Assembly (NCBI GenBank): GCA_030065095.1 | Contig: JASJDP010000027.1 | Span: 116,657 to 180,656 of the forward strand | Length of the DNA: 64,000 nt | From: Rhodobacter sp. | GTDB taxonomy: Bacteria; Pseudomonadota; Alphaproteobacteria; Rhodobacterales; Rhodobacteraceae | Reading direction: 5' to 3' | In this document: one piece after another, positions 11,985 to 20,540 of the stretch | Position numbering within the stretch: position 1 is the first letter of the stretch | Layout: every line of letters starts with the position of its first letter | Translations under genes and position numbers: made by a program | Notes under the pieces: generated by a model | What the model was told of the DNA's origin: nothing | What the model saw: the letters and a program-made list of their open reading frames with translations, nothing else | Database searches by the model: none

Positions 11985-12911
11985 TCAGGCGTAGGATTTC
12001 GTCGGGCGGTCGAAGACGCGGCGGCCAAGCGCCGAGGCCACCAGATCGACCATCAGCGACGCCGTCCGGCCGCGTTCGTCCAGAAACGGGTTCAGCTCGA
12101 CCAGGTCGAGCGAGGTCATCAGCCCGCTGTCGTGCAGCATTTCCATGACCAGGTGCGCCTCGCGAAAGGTCGCGCCGCCCGGAACGGTGGTGCCGACCGC
12201 GGGGGCGATCGACGGATCGAGGAAATCGACGTCGAGCGAGACGTGCAGCAGTCCGTTCGCCGCGGCAACCCGGTCGAGGAAGGCCCGCAGCGGGCGGGCG
12301 ATGCCGGTTTCGTCAATGGCGCGCATGTCGTGAATGGTGAAGTTGCGGTCTTCCAGCGCCTCGCGTTCCGGAGCGTCGACCGAGCGTATGCCGAAGAGGC
12401 AGACGTTTTCCTCCGGCACCGGCGCGGCCAGGGGCGGGAAGCCATCGAACCCCGAACGGCCCGTGACATACCCGACGGGCGTGCCGTGCAGATGACCGGA
12501 ATTCGAGGTCCGGGGCGTGTGAAAATCGCTGTGCGCGTCCAGCCAGAGGAGAAAAAGCGGGCGGCCGGTGGCGGCGGCATGGGCGGCGACCCCGGCAACG
12601 GTGCCAAGCGAAAGCGAATGATCGCCGCCGAGAAAGATCGGCAGACCATCCGCCATCGCGTCGCGGGCGGCAGGGATCAGCGCCTCGGTCCACGCGATTG
12701 TCTCGGACAGGGCATGCACGTGATCGGGGGCATCGGCGGGGCGGGGCGCGGCCGGTGCCGCGTCACCGAGATCGCGCACGGCGTGACCCAGGCCGCGCAG
12801 CGCCTCGGCAAGACCGGCGGTGCGGTAGGCGGCTGGCCCCATCAGGCAACCGCCGCGGCGCTTGCCGCTGTCGACCGGCGCGCCGATAAGAAGGCAGGTC
12901 TGCGGGGGCAT
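11985..12911 (-). CDS. rocF: Arginase
   Basis: Arginase (308 aa) hydrolyses arginine to ornithine and urea. All manganese-binding motifs are visible: GGDHSLSLG, LDAHSDFH and SLDVDFLDP, plus the conserved SLDLVELNPFLDE near the C-terminus. The ATG at 12911 is preceded by AGGAC at suitable spacing, and the family-typical start PPQTCLLIGAPVDSG follows directly. It is the first gene of the arginase-ocd operon, divergent from an Lrp-type regulator gene that probably controls it. Confidence 0.96.
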   Translation of the reverse strand: MPPQTCLLIGAPVDSGKRRGGCLMGPAAYRTAGLAEALRGLGHAVRDLGDAAPAAPRPADAPDHVHALSETIAWTEALIPAARDAMADGLPIFLGGDHSLSLGTVAGVAAHAAATGRPLFLLWLDAHSDFHTPRTSNSGHLHGTPVGYVTGRSGFDGFPPLAAPVPEENVCLFGIRSVDAPEREALEDRNFTIHDMRAIDETGIARPLRAFLDRVAAANGLLHVSLDVDFLDPSIAPAVGTTVPGGATFREAHLVMEMLHDSGLMTSLDLVELNPFLDERGRTASLMVDLVASALGRRVFDRPTKSYA

Positions 12912-12992
12912 GTCGAATTGTCCTGTGTCGCGTTCGTGCCTTATAGTCTTGCGCGGATTGGAATAAAAACCACCCATCAGTTTGCACGAATT

Positions 12993-13019
12993 GATCAGGA
13001 CTTGTTCGTTTCGATCAGG
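12993..13019. promoter_or_regulatory. Direct repeat GATCAGG x2 in the arginase/Lrp intergenic region
   Basis: GATCAGG occurs at 12993-12999 and again at 13013-13019, exactly 20 bp (about two helical turns) apart, between the divergent arginase and Lrp-type regulator genes. Spacing on one DNA face suits a multimeric regulator such as an Lrp-family octamer. On the minus strand a -10-like CTATAA at 12946-12941 could serve the arginase gene. Assignment as an operator is inference. Confidence 0.35.
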
Positions 13020-13031
13020 TAAAGTTCCATA

Positions 13032-13466
13032 ATGGATAGTCTTGATCAAAAACTGGTCGCCGCTCTGCGGCGCGATGCGCGTATGTCGCTTAGCGACCTT
13101 GCCGGGCATCTGGGCATCACGCGCGCCACCGTGCGATCGCGGATCGAACGTCTGCTGGCGCGGGGCGATATCCTGGGCTTTACCGTAATCACCCGCGCCG
13201 ACATGACGCACAGTCCGGTACGCGGGCTGATGATGCTGAAGATCGAAGGTGCGGGGACCGAGCGAATCGTGCACCGGCTGACGGGATTTCCCGAGGTTCA
13301 GCAGGTGCATTCCACCAACGGCACCTGGGATCTCATTGCCGAAATCGGCACGGAGACGCTTGAGGCGCTGGACCGGATTTTGTTTGAAATCCGACGCCTT
13401 GACGGGATTACTTCAAGTGAAACCCATTTGCTGTTGAGCACGCGGAAATCGGCACGGACGCGATAG
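13032..13466 (+). CDS. Lrp/AsnC-family transcriptional regulator
   Basis: A 144-aa regulator with an N-terminal winged helix-turn-helix (LSDLAGHLGITRATVRSRIERL, residues about 19-41) and a C-terminal RAM ligand-binding domain (from about residue 60, with the VQQVHSTNGTWDLIAEI core). Such proteins sense amino acids. Its divergent position next to the arginase-ocd operon suggests control of arginine or ornithine catabolism, as described for related proteobacterial systems. Start ATG at 13032 is the first in frame; its ribosome site is weak (AAAG). Confidence 0.9.
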   Translation: MDSLDQKLVAALRRDARMSLSDLAGHLGITRATVRSRIERLLARGDILGFTVITRADMTHSPVRGLMMLKIEGAGTERIVHRLTGFPEVQQVHSTNGTWDLIAEIGTETLEALDRILFEIRRLDGITSSETHLLLSTRKSARTR

Positions 13467-13892
13467 AGCATGATGCGGGGTGAGGGAATTGCAAGGTCGG
13501 TCTTTGGTCTGAAGCCGACGTTCGCGACCTGTCTTCTGGCGCGGAATCAAGGCCGATGGCCGCCGCGCCATCGCCGACCCGCCCCGCAGGGGAGGCGATT
13601 TTCTAACGGCGCGTATCGCATTGGAGTAGTTCGGCCTTTGCTGCGATAAATCGAGCCGTCCATCGGTCCGGGTCGCCTCCCCGCGGGTCGGCGATAGCGT
13701 GGCTTCGCGCTCAATAGGTAACCTCCGCTCCAGGCTGGAACCGGTCGAACGCGGATCCCTCGACAGGTCATCCCGCCGGGAATGATCGGGAAAGCGAGCG
13801 TGAAACGATCGCCGAACCTGCGCAGCCCGACAGGGGTCGCCGCCCCGCCTGGGACGCAGTTGCAGCGATACGCGCTGCGCGGCGCGCTCCGG
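13467..13892. other. Intergenic region with large inverted-repeat structure
   Basis: This 426-bp stretch between the Lrp-type gene and the convergent SYLF lipoprotein gene has no convincing coding frame. Its main content is the nested inverted repeat at 13570-13695 (separate entry). The rest, 13700-13892, holds only short GC-rich inverted repeats. Confidence 0.6.
13570..13695. repeat. 126-bp nested inverted-repeat element (MITE-like or structured RNA)
   Basis: The left arm at 13570-13598 (ATCGCCGACCCGC, then a 6-base interruption, then GGGGAGGCGA) is mirrored by the right arm at 13673-13695 (TCGCCTCCCC followed by GCGGGTCGGCGAT). Inside lies a second inverted pair, TATCGCA at 13614-13620 and TGCGATA at 13642-13648. 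The whole folds into one long hairpin with an internal loop on either strand. This is the form of a miniature inverted-repeat element or a structured RNA; no transposase is nearby and target-site duplication is not evident. Confidence 0.55.
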
Positions 13893-14453
13893 TCAGGGGA
13901 TGATCCGGGTGTATTTCGTGCCCTTGAGCGTCGCACCCGCGATCAGCCCCGCCTGGCCGAAGATCAGCGCGATGACCGGCGACAGGGCGGTTGTGGTGTC
14001 GGCCGAAATGTTTTCGCCGTTTTCGTTCAGCGTGTATTCGACATCCGCCCCGGCGGACCAGCCGGGCGAGCGGCGGAATTCTTCCAGCGCCTCGTCGGTC
14101 ATGAAGAACAGGGTATGCGCGAATTGCTGCGCGCCGATCTGCAGACCGACGCTGCCCGAGGCTGCCGAATAGTAGTCGACCGATACGTCGTTCACGCGCA
14201 GGACGCCGCGTCCGAACGAACCGCCGACGCCGAAGCCGGCCTTGGTGACAAGCGGCATTACCAGAATGCCGGACGCCTTGTTGCCCAGTTCGACGGTGTT
14301 CGGATAGCGGGTGTAAAGATAGTCGAGCGTTGCGTCTGCGCGGGCGTCGATCGTGGATGCGCCGCGCGAGCCGACGCCGTTGCCGCAGGCAGCGGTCAGC
14401 AGCGCCGTGCTGCCTACGCCCGCGATAAACGTTCGGCGGGGGAGAGTCGTCAT
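13893..14453 (-). CDS. SYLF (YSC84-type) domain lipoprotein
   Basis: A 186-aa exported protein. The N-terminus MTTLPRRTFIAGVGS has a twin-arginine-like motif, followed by a lipobox (LLTAAC), so it is probably a Tat-exported lipoprotein. The mature part matches the YSC84/SYLF domain: GILVMPLVTKAGFGVGGSFGRGVL and the SVGLQIGAQQFAHTLFFMT segment. Members bind lipids; role in bacteria is not well defined. I use the ATG at 14453; longer in-frame sequence upstream lacks signal-peptide character. It is convergent with the Lrp-type gene. Confidence 0.85.
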   Translation of the reverse strand: MTTLPRRTFIAGVGSTALLTAACGNGVGSRGASTIDARADATLDYLYTRYPNTVELGNKASGILVMPLVTKAGFGVGGSFGRGVLRVNDVSVDYYSAASGSVGLQIGAQQFAHTLFFMTDEALEEFRRSPGWSAGADVEYTLNENGENISADTTTALSPVIALIFGQAGLIAGATLKGTKYTRIIP

Positions 14454-14577
14454 GGGGAGTGCCCTTGTTCTTGCCGGTTGCCTCTGACGCCCGTGTTGTC
14501 CGGACGTTCGAGCGGCAGTATAGGCCATCCGTGCGGCCCTGTCATTACAGATTGCTGGATGCGCGGCGGTCTGCCGG

Positions 14578-15582
14578 TCAGCCGCCGGCCCTCAGCGCGC
14601 GGGCGGCGGCTGGGGCGAAATAGGTCAGAATGCCATCGCAGCCGGCCCGTTTGAAGGCGATCAGGCTTTCCATCATCACCTTGTCGCCATCGACCCAGCC
14701 GTTGTCCGCCGCGCCCCGGATCATCGCGTATTCGCCGCTGACCTGATAGGCATAGGTCGGCACGCCGAAGCGGTCCTTCACCCGGCGGCAGATGTCGAGA
14801 TAGGGAAGCCCTGGCTTGACCATCACCATGTCGGCGCCTTCGGCGAGGTCGCGGGCGATCAGCCGCAGCGCCTCGTCGGTATTGCCGGGGTCCATCTGGT
14901 AGGTCTTCTTGTCGCCCTTCAGCGCGCCCGACGCGCCGACGGCGTCGCGGAACGGGCCGTAGAAGGCACTGGCGTATTTCGCGGCATAGCTGAGGATGGT
15001 GACGTTTTCGTGGCCGGCGGCCTCGAGCGCGCTGCGCATCGCGCCGATGCGGCCATCCATCATGTCCGACGGCCCGAGGATATCGGCCCCGGCATCAGCC
15101 TGGGCGAGTGCCATCCTGACCAGCGCCTCGACGGTTTCGTCGTTGACGATCACGCCGTCGCGCACGATGCCGTCATGCCCGTTGGCGTTGTAGGGGTCGA
15201 GCGCCACATCGGTCATCACCGCGATTTCGGGCACGGCCGCCTTGATCGCGCGGGTGGCGCGGTTCGACAGGTTGCCGGGGTCCCAGGCCAGTTCGCAGCC
15301 CGGGGTCTTCAGCGAAGGCTCGATATAGGGAAACAGGCAGATCGCGGGGATCCCCAGCGATGCGGCCTCTCCGGCGGCCTGCACCACGCGGTCGACGGTC
15401 AGCCGCGCCACGTCCGGCATCGACGGGATCGGGGTGGCGGTGTCCTCTCCCTCCATCACGAAAACGGGCCAGATCAGGTCGTCGACGGTCAGCGTGGTCT
15501 CTCGCATGAGACCGCGCAGCGCGGCGCTGGAGCGCATGCGGCGGAACCGTGCGGCGGGGAAGGGGGCGGGCGGCAGGGCCAT
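14578..15582 (-). CDS. hemB: Delta-aminolevulinic acid dehydratase (porphobilinogen synthase), Mg type
   Basis: HemB (334 aa) condenses two 5-aminolevulinate molecules to porphobilinogen for haem and chlorophyll. The two active-site lysines are in SYAAKYASAFYGPFRDA and MVKPGLPYLD. At the position of the zinc-binding Cys triad the sequence reads TDVALDPYNANGHDG, with Asp and Ala replacing Cys, which marks the Mg-dependent, zinc-free class found in many alphaproteobacteria. The start at 15582 (MALPPAPFPAARFRR) has GGAAAG upstream; a far longer frame upstream overlaps the next gene and is not real. Confidence 0.97.
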   Translation of the reverse strand: MALPPAPFPAARFRRMRSSAALRGLMRETTLTVDDLIWPVFVMEGEDTATPIPSMPDVARLTVDRVVQAAGEAASLGIPAICLFPYIEPSLKTPGCELAWDPGNLSNRATRAIKAAVPEIAVMTDVALDPYNANGHDGIVRDGVIVNDETVEALVRMALAQADAGADILGPSDMMDGRIGAMRSALEAAGHENVTILSYAAKYASAFYGPFRDAVGASGALKGDKKTYQMDPGNTDEALRLIARDLAEGADMVMVKPGLPYLDICRRVKDRFGVPTYAYQVSGEYAMIRGAADNGWVDGDKVMMESLIAFKRAGCDGILTYFAPAAARALRAGG

Positions 15583-15702
15583 GAGCGGACTTTCCGATGT
15601 TGCAACACGCTTTGGATTACAGGGTTTGCCGCGCATCTCAAGCCTAGGAATTCCCCGCGCACCCCAGTAGGGTCCGCAAAAACCGGCAAAAGGCGGGCGG
15701 CA

Positions 15703-16230
15703 GTGAACTGGTACGACACCGTTTTCGAACTGATCGACATGCGGTCGTTTTCCAATCTCTGGTATTGGATCGCGCTGGCCGTGGTCTGGTCGACCATGTC
15801 GCACTGGGTGCTCGGGGTGCCTTACGACATGGTGCAGCGCGCGCGGCGCGTCGGCGGCCAGACCCAGGCGGATCTGGAAGACCTGGTGCGGATCAACGTT
15901 AACCGGCTGTTGTTCATCGGGCGGGTATCGGGGCTTTGGATCCTGGCGATTACCTGCGCGGTGCTGACCGGCCTCTTGATGCTGGGGTTCTGGTACTGGG
16001 TCGAATTCGCGCAGGCGTTGTTTCTGTTGCTGTTTCCCCTGGCCATCGTGGGGCTGGTGAGCCTGGCCACGGCGCGGCGGATCGAGGCCGGAGAGGGCGC
16101 CGGCGACGCACTTTACCGGCGGCTCAGGTGGCACCGGCTTTATGTGCAGATGATCGGGCTGGTGGCGATTTTCGTGACAGCCATGTGGGGAATGTACCAG
16201 AACATGACCGTCGGCGCATTGGGCGGTTGA
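15703..16230 (+). CDS. Conserved membrane protein (Rhodobacterales 'SufBCD component' type)
   Basis: A 175-aa integral membrane protein with about four hydrophobic segments (around residues 17-38, 75-95, 98-120 and 148-168). It begins with a GTG at 15703, preceded by GGCGGGCGG. Similar proteins in Rhodobacteraceae are often labelled 'component of SufBCD complex', a name I recall but cannot justify from sequence, and no suf genes are in the window. It is divergent from hemB and 34 bp ahead of mfd. Function unknown. Confidence 0.75.
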   Translation: MNWYDTVFELIDMRSFSNLWYWIALAVVWSTMSHWVLGVPYDMVQRARRVGGQTQADLEDLVRINVNRLLFIGRVSGLWILAITCAVLTGLLMLGFWYWVEFAQALFLLLFPLAIVGLVSLATARRIEAGEGAGDALYRRLRWHRLYVQMIGLVAIFVTAMWGMYQNMTVGALGG

Positions 16231-16264
16231 CACGGCGGGCACGGGCGTTACCTGAGGGCGCCTG

Positions 16265-19200
16265 ATGTCCCAGACCACCTTCCTAACCGTCGGCGGCGCG
16301 CCCGAAGGGTTCGACGCCAGGCTGCTGGTTTCCGAGTCGGAAAGGACCGGCGGTCCGGTCATCCATGTGGCGCGTGACGACAAGCGGCTGGCCGCGATGC
16401 GGGCCGCGCTGCAGTTCTTTGCTCCCGAAATGCCGATTCTGGATTTTCCGGGCTGGGACTGTCTGCCCTATGACCGGATTTCGCCCCATGCGGACATCGC
16501 CGCGGCGCGGATGGCGACGCTGGCGGCTCTGGCACAGGGGGTGCCGGGACCGTTCGTCCTGCTGACCACGCTGAACGCCGCATCCCAGCGCGTGCCCGAG
16601 CGGGCGCTGTTGCGCGAAGCGGCGTTCGTGGCGCAGGTGGACCGCAGGATCGACGAGGCCGCCTTGCGCGGGTTCCTTGTGCGCATGGGCTTTACGCAGG
16701 CGCCGACGGTGGCCGAGCCCGGCGATTATGCGGTGCGCGGCGGGATCATCGACATCTATCCGCCGGGCGAGGGTGGGCCGGTGCGGCTGGATCTGTTCGG
16801 CGATGTGCTGGACGGCGCAAGGCGGTTCGATCCGATCAGCCAGCGGACGACCGAACAGCTGCAGGTCGTGGAACTGGCGCCGGTGTCCGAGGTGATCCTG
16901 GACGACGCGGCGATCACGCGGTTCCGGCAGAACTATCGGCTGGAATTCGGCGCGGCGGGAACCGATGACCCGCTCTACGAAGCGGTGAGCGCGGGGCGCA
17001 AGCACGCGGGCGTCGAGCACTGGCTGCCGTTCTTCCATGAGCGGCTGGAGACCTTGTTCGACTATCTGCCCGGCGCGTCGGTCTGTCTGGACGATCAGGT
17101 GGCGCCTGCACGGCTGTCGCGCTGGGAGGGGATCGTCGACCAGTTCGAGACCCGTCAGCATGCATTGGAGCAGAAAAACCGGCTCGACACCGTCTACAAG
17201 CCGTGCCCGCCGGCGCTTTTGTATCTGGATGACGCGGCCTGGGACGCGGCTCTGGACGCGCGCCGGGTGCTGCAGTTCCATCCGCTGCCGCAGGCCAGCG
17301 GACCGGGCGTCGTGGATGCAGGCGGACGGATCGGGCGCAACTTTTCGCCCGAACGGCAGTTGGAAAATGTCAGCCTTTTCGGGGCTGTGGCGGATCATGT
17401 TCGTGCAAAATCCAGGGACGGTGCCGTGTTGCTGGCGGCCTATTCGGAAGGATCTCGCGAGCGGCTTCAGCACCTGCTGGAGGACCATGACATCCAGGAT
17501 GGGCGCATGGTGGCCCGCTACGGCGATGCGCAAGGCATCGGTCCGGGTCTGACGATCTGGCCGTTGGAATCCGGGTTCGAAATGCCCGGGCTGACGGTGA
17601 TCGCCGAACAGGACATCCTCGGCGACCGGCTGATCCGGCAGCCGAAGAAGAAAAAACGCGCCGAGAACTTCCTGACCGAGCACCAGTCGCTCAGCCCCGG
17701 CGATCTGATCGTGCATGTCGACCATGGCATCGGGCGGTACACCGGGCTGGAGGTGGTCCAGGCGCTGGGGGCCGCGCATGAATGCGTGGCGCTGGAATAT
17801 GCCGGCGGCGACAGGCTGTTCCTGCCTGTGGAAAACATCGAGCTGCTGAGCAAATACGGCCACGAAGAGGGGCTGCTGGACCGCCTGGGCGGCGGCGCCT
17901 GGCAGGCCAAGAAGGCGCGGCTGAAGGAACGCATCCGCGAGATCGCCGACCGGCTGATCCGGGTGGCCGCCGAACGCATGCTGCGCCGCGCGCCGATTCT
18001 GGAACCGCCGATGGGCATGTGGGACGCGTTCTGCGCGCGGTTTCCCTACCAGGAGACCGACGACCAGCTACGCGCCATCGAGGATGTGGTGACGGATATC
18101 GCCGCGGGCACGCCGATGGACCGGCTGGTCTGCGGCGATGTCGGTTTCGGCAAGACCGAGGTGGCGATGCGGGCGGCGTTCGTGGCGGCGATGTCGGGCA
18201 AGCAGGTCGCGGTGATCGCACCCACGACCCTGCTGGCGCGGCAGCATTACAAAAGCTTTGCGGACAGGTTCCGCGGATTCCCCATCGAGGTGCGGCAACT
18301 GTCGCGTTTCGTGTCGGCCAGGGACGCCGGCGAAACCCGCAAGCGGATTGCCGACGGCACGGTAGACATCGTGATCGGCACCCATGCGCTGTTGGCCAGC
18401 TCGGTCCGGTTCAAGGACCTTGGGCTGCTGGTCATCGACGAGGAACAGCATTTCGGCGTGACGCATAAAGAGCGGTTGAAGGCGATGCGGACGGACGTGC
18501 ATGTGCTGACGCTGACCGCGACGCCGATCCCACGGACGCTTCAACTATCGCTGACAGGTGTCCGGGATCTTTCGATAATCGGCACGCCGCCCATCGACCG
18601 CCTGGCAATCCGCACCTATGTGTCCGAATTCGATGCGGTCACCGTGCGCGAGGCGCTGTTGCGCGAGCATTACCGGGGCGGACAGTCGTTCTATGTCGTG
18701 CCCCGGATCGCCGATCTGCCCGAGATCGAGGAATTCCTGCGCGATCAGGTACCCGAGGTGACGGTGGTCACCGCGCATGGCCAGATGGCGGCGGGCGTGC
18801 TGGACGACAAGATGAACGCGTTTTACGACGGCAAGTATGATGTGTTGCTGGCAACGACGATCGTGGAGTCGGGGCTGGATATCCCGACGGCCAACACGAT
18901 GGTGGTGCATCGGGCGGACATGTTCGGATTGGCGCAGCTCTACCAGATCCGCGGCCGGGTCGGCCGGTCGAAGACGCGGGCCTATGCGTATCTGACCACG
19001 AAGCCGCGGGCCAAGCTGACGGTGACGGCGGAAAAGCGGCTGCGGGTGCTGGGCTCGCTCGATTCGCTGGGGGCCGGGTTCACGCTGGCCAGCCAGGATC
19101 TGGATATCCGCGGGGCGGGAAACCTGTTGGGCGAAGAACAGTCGGGGAACATCCACGAGGTCGGCTATGAGCTGTACCAGTCGATGCTGGAAGAGGCGAT

Positions 19201-19699
19201 CGCCAAGATCAAGGCCGGCGAGCTGGAGGGGCTGACCGAGGCAGACGATCAGTGGGCGCCGCAGATCAATCTGGGCGTTCCGGTCCTGATTCCAGAGGCT
19301 TATGTGCCAGATCTTGATGTGCGTCTGGGGCTGTACCGGCGGCTCAGCGGCCTGCACGGGAAGGTCGAGCTCGAGGGCTTTGCCGCCGAACTGATCGACC
19401 GCTTCGGCAAGCTGCCGAAAGAGGTCAACATGCTGCTGCTGATCGTGCGCATCAAGGATATGTGCAAGCGCGCGGGCATCGCCAAGCTTGATGGCGGCCC
19501 GAAGGGTGCGACGATCCAGTTCCACAACGACAAGTTCGCCAATCCGGCCGGGCTGGTGGAGTTTATCAACGCGCAGAACGGGCTGGCGAAGGTGCGCGAC
19601 AACAAGATCGTGGTGCGGCGCGACTGGGCGAAGACCGCCGACCGGATCAAGGGGGCGTTTGCGATTGCCCAGGACCTGGCGCGGTTCGCCAAGACCTGA
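16265..19699 (+). CDS. mfd: Transcription-repair coupling factor Mfd
   Basis: Mfd (1144 aa) removes RNA polymerase stalled at DNA lesions and recruits UvrA. The UvrB-like module spans roughly residues 1-340; the RNA polymerase interaction domain contains LSPGDLIVHVDHGIGRYTGLE near 475-495. The translocase core shows Walker A CGDVGFGKTEVAMRAA near 622, the DEEQHFGV box near 725, TATPIPRTLQ, and the RGRVGRS motif in lobe two. The C-terminal domain follows from about residue 985. It stands alone, with the next gene 70 bp downstream. Normal length for the family. Confidence 0.97.
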   Translation: MSQTTFLTVGGAPEGFDARLLVSESERTGGPVIHVARDDKRLAAMRAALQFFAPEMPILDFPGWDCLPYDRISPHADIAAARMATLAALAQGVPGPFVLLTTLNAASQRVPERALLREAAFVAQVDRRIDEAALRGFLVRMGFTQAPTVAEPGDYAVRGGIIDIYPPGEGGPVRLDLFGDVLDGARRFDPISQRTTEQLQVVELAPVSEVILDDAAITRFRQNYRLEFGAAGTDDPLYEAVSAGRKHAGVEHWLPFFHERLETLFDYLPGASVCLDDQVAPARLSRWEGIVDQFETRQHALEQKNRLDTVYKPCPPALLYLDDAAWDAALDARRVLQFHPLPQASGPGVVDAGGRIGRNFSPERQLENVSLFGAVADHVRAKSRDGAVLLAAYSEGSRERLQHLLEDHDIQDGRMVARYGDAQGIGPGLTIWPLESGFEMPGLTVIAEQDILGDRLIRQPKKKKRAENFLTEHQSLSPGDLIVHVDHGIGRYTGLEVVQALGAAHECVALEYAGGDRLFLPVENIELLSKYGHEEGLLDRLGGGAWQAKKARLKERIREIADRLIRVAAERMLRRAPILEPPMGMWDAFCARFPYQETDDQLRAIEDVVTDIAAGTPMDRLVCGDVGFGKTEVAMRAAFVAAMSGKQVAVIAPTTLLARQHYKSFADRFRGFPIEVRQLSRFVSARDAGETRKRIADGTVDIVIGTHALLASSVRFKDLGLLVIDEEQHFGVTHKERLKAMRTDVHVLTLTATPIPRTLQLSLTGVRDLSIIGTPPIDRLAIRTYVSEFDAVTVREALLREHYRGGQSFYVVPRIADLPEIEEFLRDQVPEVTVVTAHGQMAAGVLDDKMNAFYDGKYDVLLATTIVESGLDIPTANTMVVHRADMFGLAQLYQIRGRVGRSKTRAYAYLTTKPRAKLTVTAEKRLRVLGSLDSLGAGFTLASQDLDIRGAGNLLGEEQSGNIHEVGYELYQSMLEEAIAKIKAGELEGLTEADDQWAPQINLGVPVLIPEAYVPDLDVRLGLYRRLSGLHGKVELEGFAAELIDRFGKLPKEVNMLLLIVRIKDMCKRAGIAKLDGGPKGATIQFHNDKFANPAGLVEFINAQNGLAKVRDNKIVVRRDWAKTADRIKGAFAIAQDLARFAKT

Positions 19700-19769
19700 G
19701 AGGCCTTGGAAAAATCCCTCGCCCATGCAACCTTCCCCTCGCAAGCGGATAAGCAAGAGGGAGTTTTTT

Positions 19770-20531
19770 GTGAGATTCACTTTCAGGCAGTTCGCCGTTT
19801 CAGCGATGGCTATGACGCTGTCATTTTCCACCATAGGACCCGTTGGCGCGCAGGAGTTCGACTTTGATCTCGGCATCGAGCGGGTCGAAACCCGGTTGTC
19901 CGGAGGCAACGAGATCGACTCGCGGGTTCCCGATTGGATCGGTCCCGAGACCTTCATTCGCGGTATCAGGATCGGCTGGCACAATCAGAACACCTGCTTT
20001 GTCAGCGCGAGGCTGGCATATCTGTATGACGACGCCAGAACGCAGATCGGACTGCAGGCATGTCCGCCCGACTTGCCGGAGGCGCTGCAGCGAAGCGTGT
20101 CTGTCGACAGCGGATTCTTCGTAACCGGCGTCGCCGCATGCCAGGGGCCGAACCAAAGATCGATGGCGGGGGTTCGGCTGATTTCGGAACCGGGCGCCTG
20201 TGTTCTAGGCGAGCCCAGCACCAGCGGCATCTTCGTCGGTGCGGGCAGGGACGGTGCCGTCACCGGCACGACCCCGACCGTTGCCGAGCCGTTGAACATC
20301 GATTGCTCAGACACGGCGGCCTCCGTCCGTGTGGTCGAGACCGAATTCCCGCGATGTCAGGGAAACTGGCAGGCGGCCGTGGCTTGTCCCGACGGCTTTG
20401 TCGCCGTGGGGTTCACGCTCGACGACAAGATGCCTGAAGACGCCGGCAAACTGGCACGGCAGGTGGCGATGCGCTCGTACAGGGGGATTGGGCTGGTCTG
20501 CAAGGCGATCCGGCGCCCCGCGGGTCAGTAG
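19770..20531 (+). CDS. Cysteine-rich exported protein of unknown function
   Basis: A 253-aa secreted or periplasmic protein. A GTG start at 19770 follows a good AGAGGGAG ribosome site with a T-rich spacer. The signal peptide is MRFTFRQFAVSAMAMTLSFS with cleavage likely after GPVGA. The mature part carries eight cysteines spaced through it (in NTCF, QACP, AACQ, GACV, DCSD, RCQG, ACPD and VCKA), enough for four disulfides. Two similar half-motifs (FVTGVAACQGPNQ and AVACPDGFVAVGF) hint at an internal duplication. I do not recognise the family. Confidence 0.75.
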   Translation: MRFTFRQFAVSAMAMTLSFSTIGPVGAQEFDFDLGIERVETRLSGGNEIDSRVPDWIGPETFIRGIRIGWHNQNTCFVSARLAYLYDDARTQIGLQACPPDLPEALQRSVSVDSGFFVTGVAACQGPNQRSMAGVRLISEPGACVLGEPSTSGIFVGAGRDGAVTGTTPTVAEPLNIDCSDTAASVRVVETEFPRCQGNWQAAVACPDGFVAVGFTLDDKMPEDAGKLARQVAMRSYRGIGLVCKAIRRPAGQ

Positions 20532-20540
20532 ACCAGCGAT

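Noticed and set aside
15583..16383. In-frame N-terminal extension of hemB on the minus strand
   Set aside because: It would be antisense to the membrane protein gene and part of mfd; the family start is at 15582.
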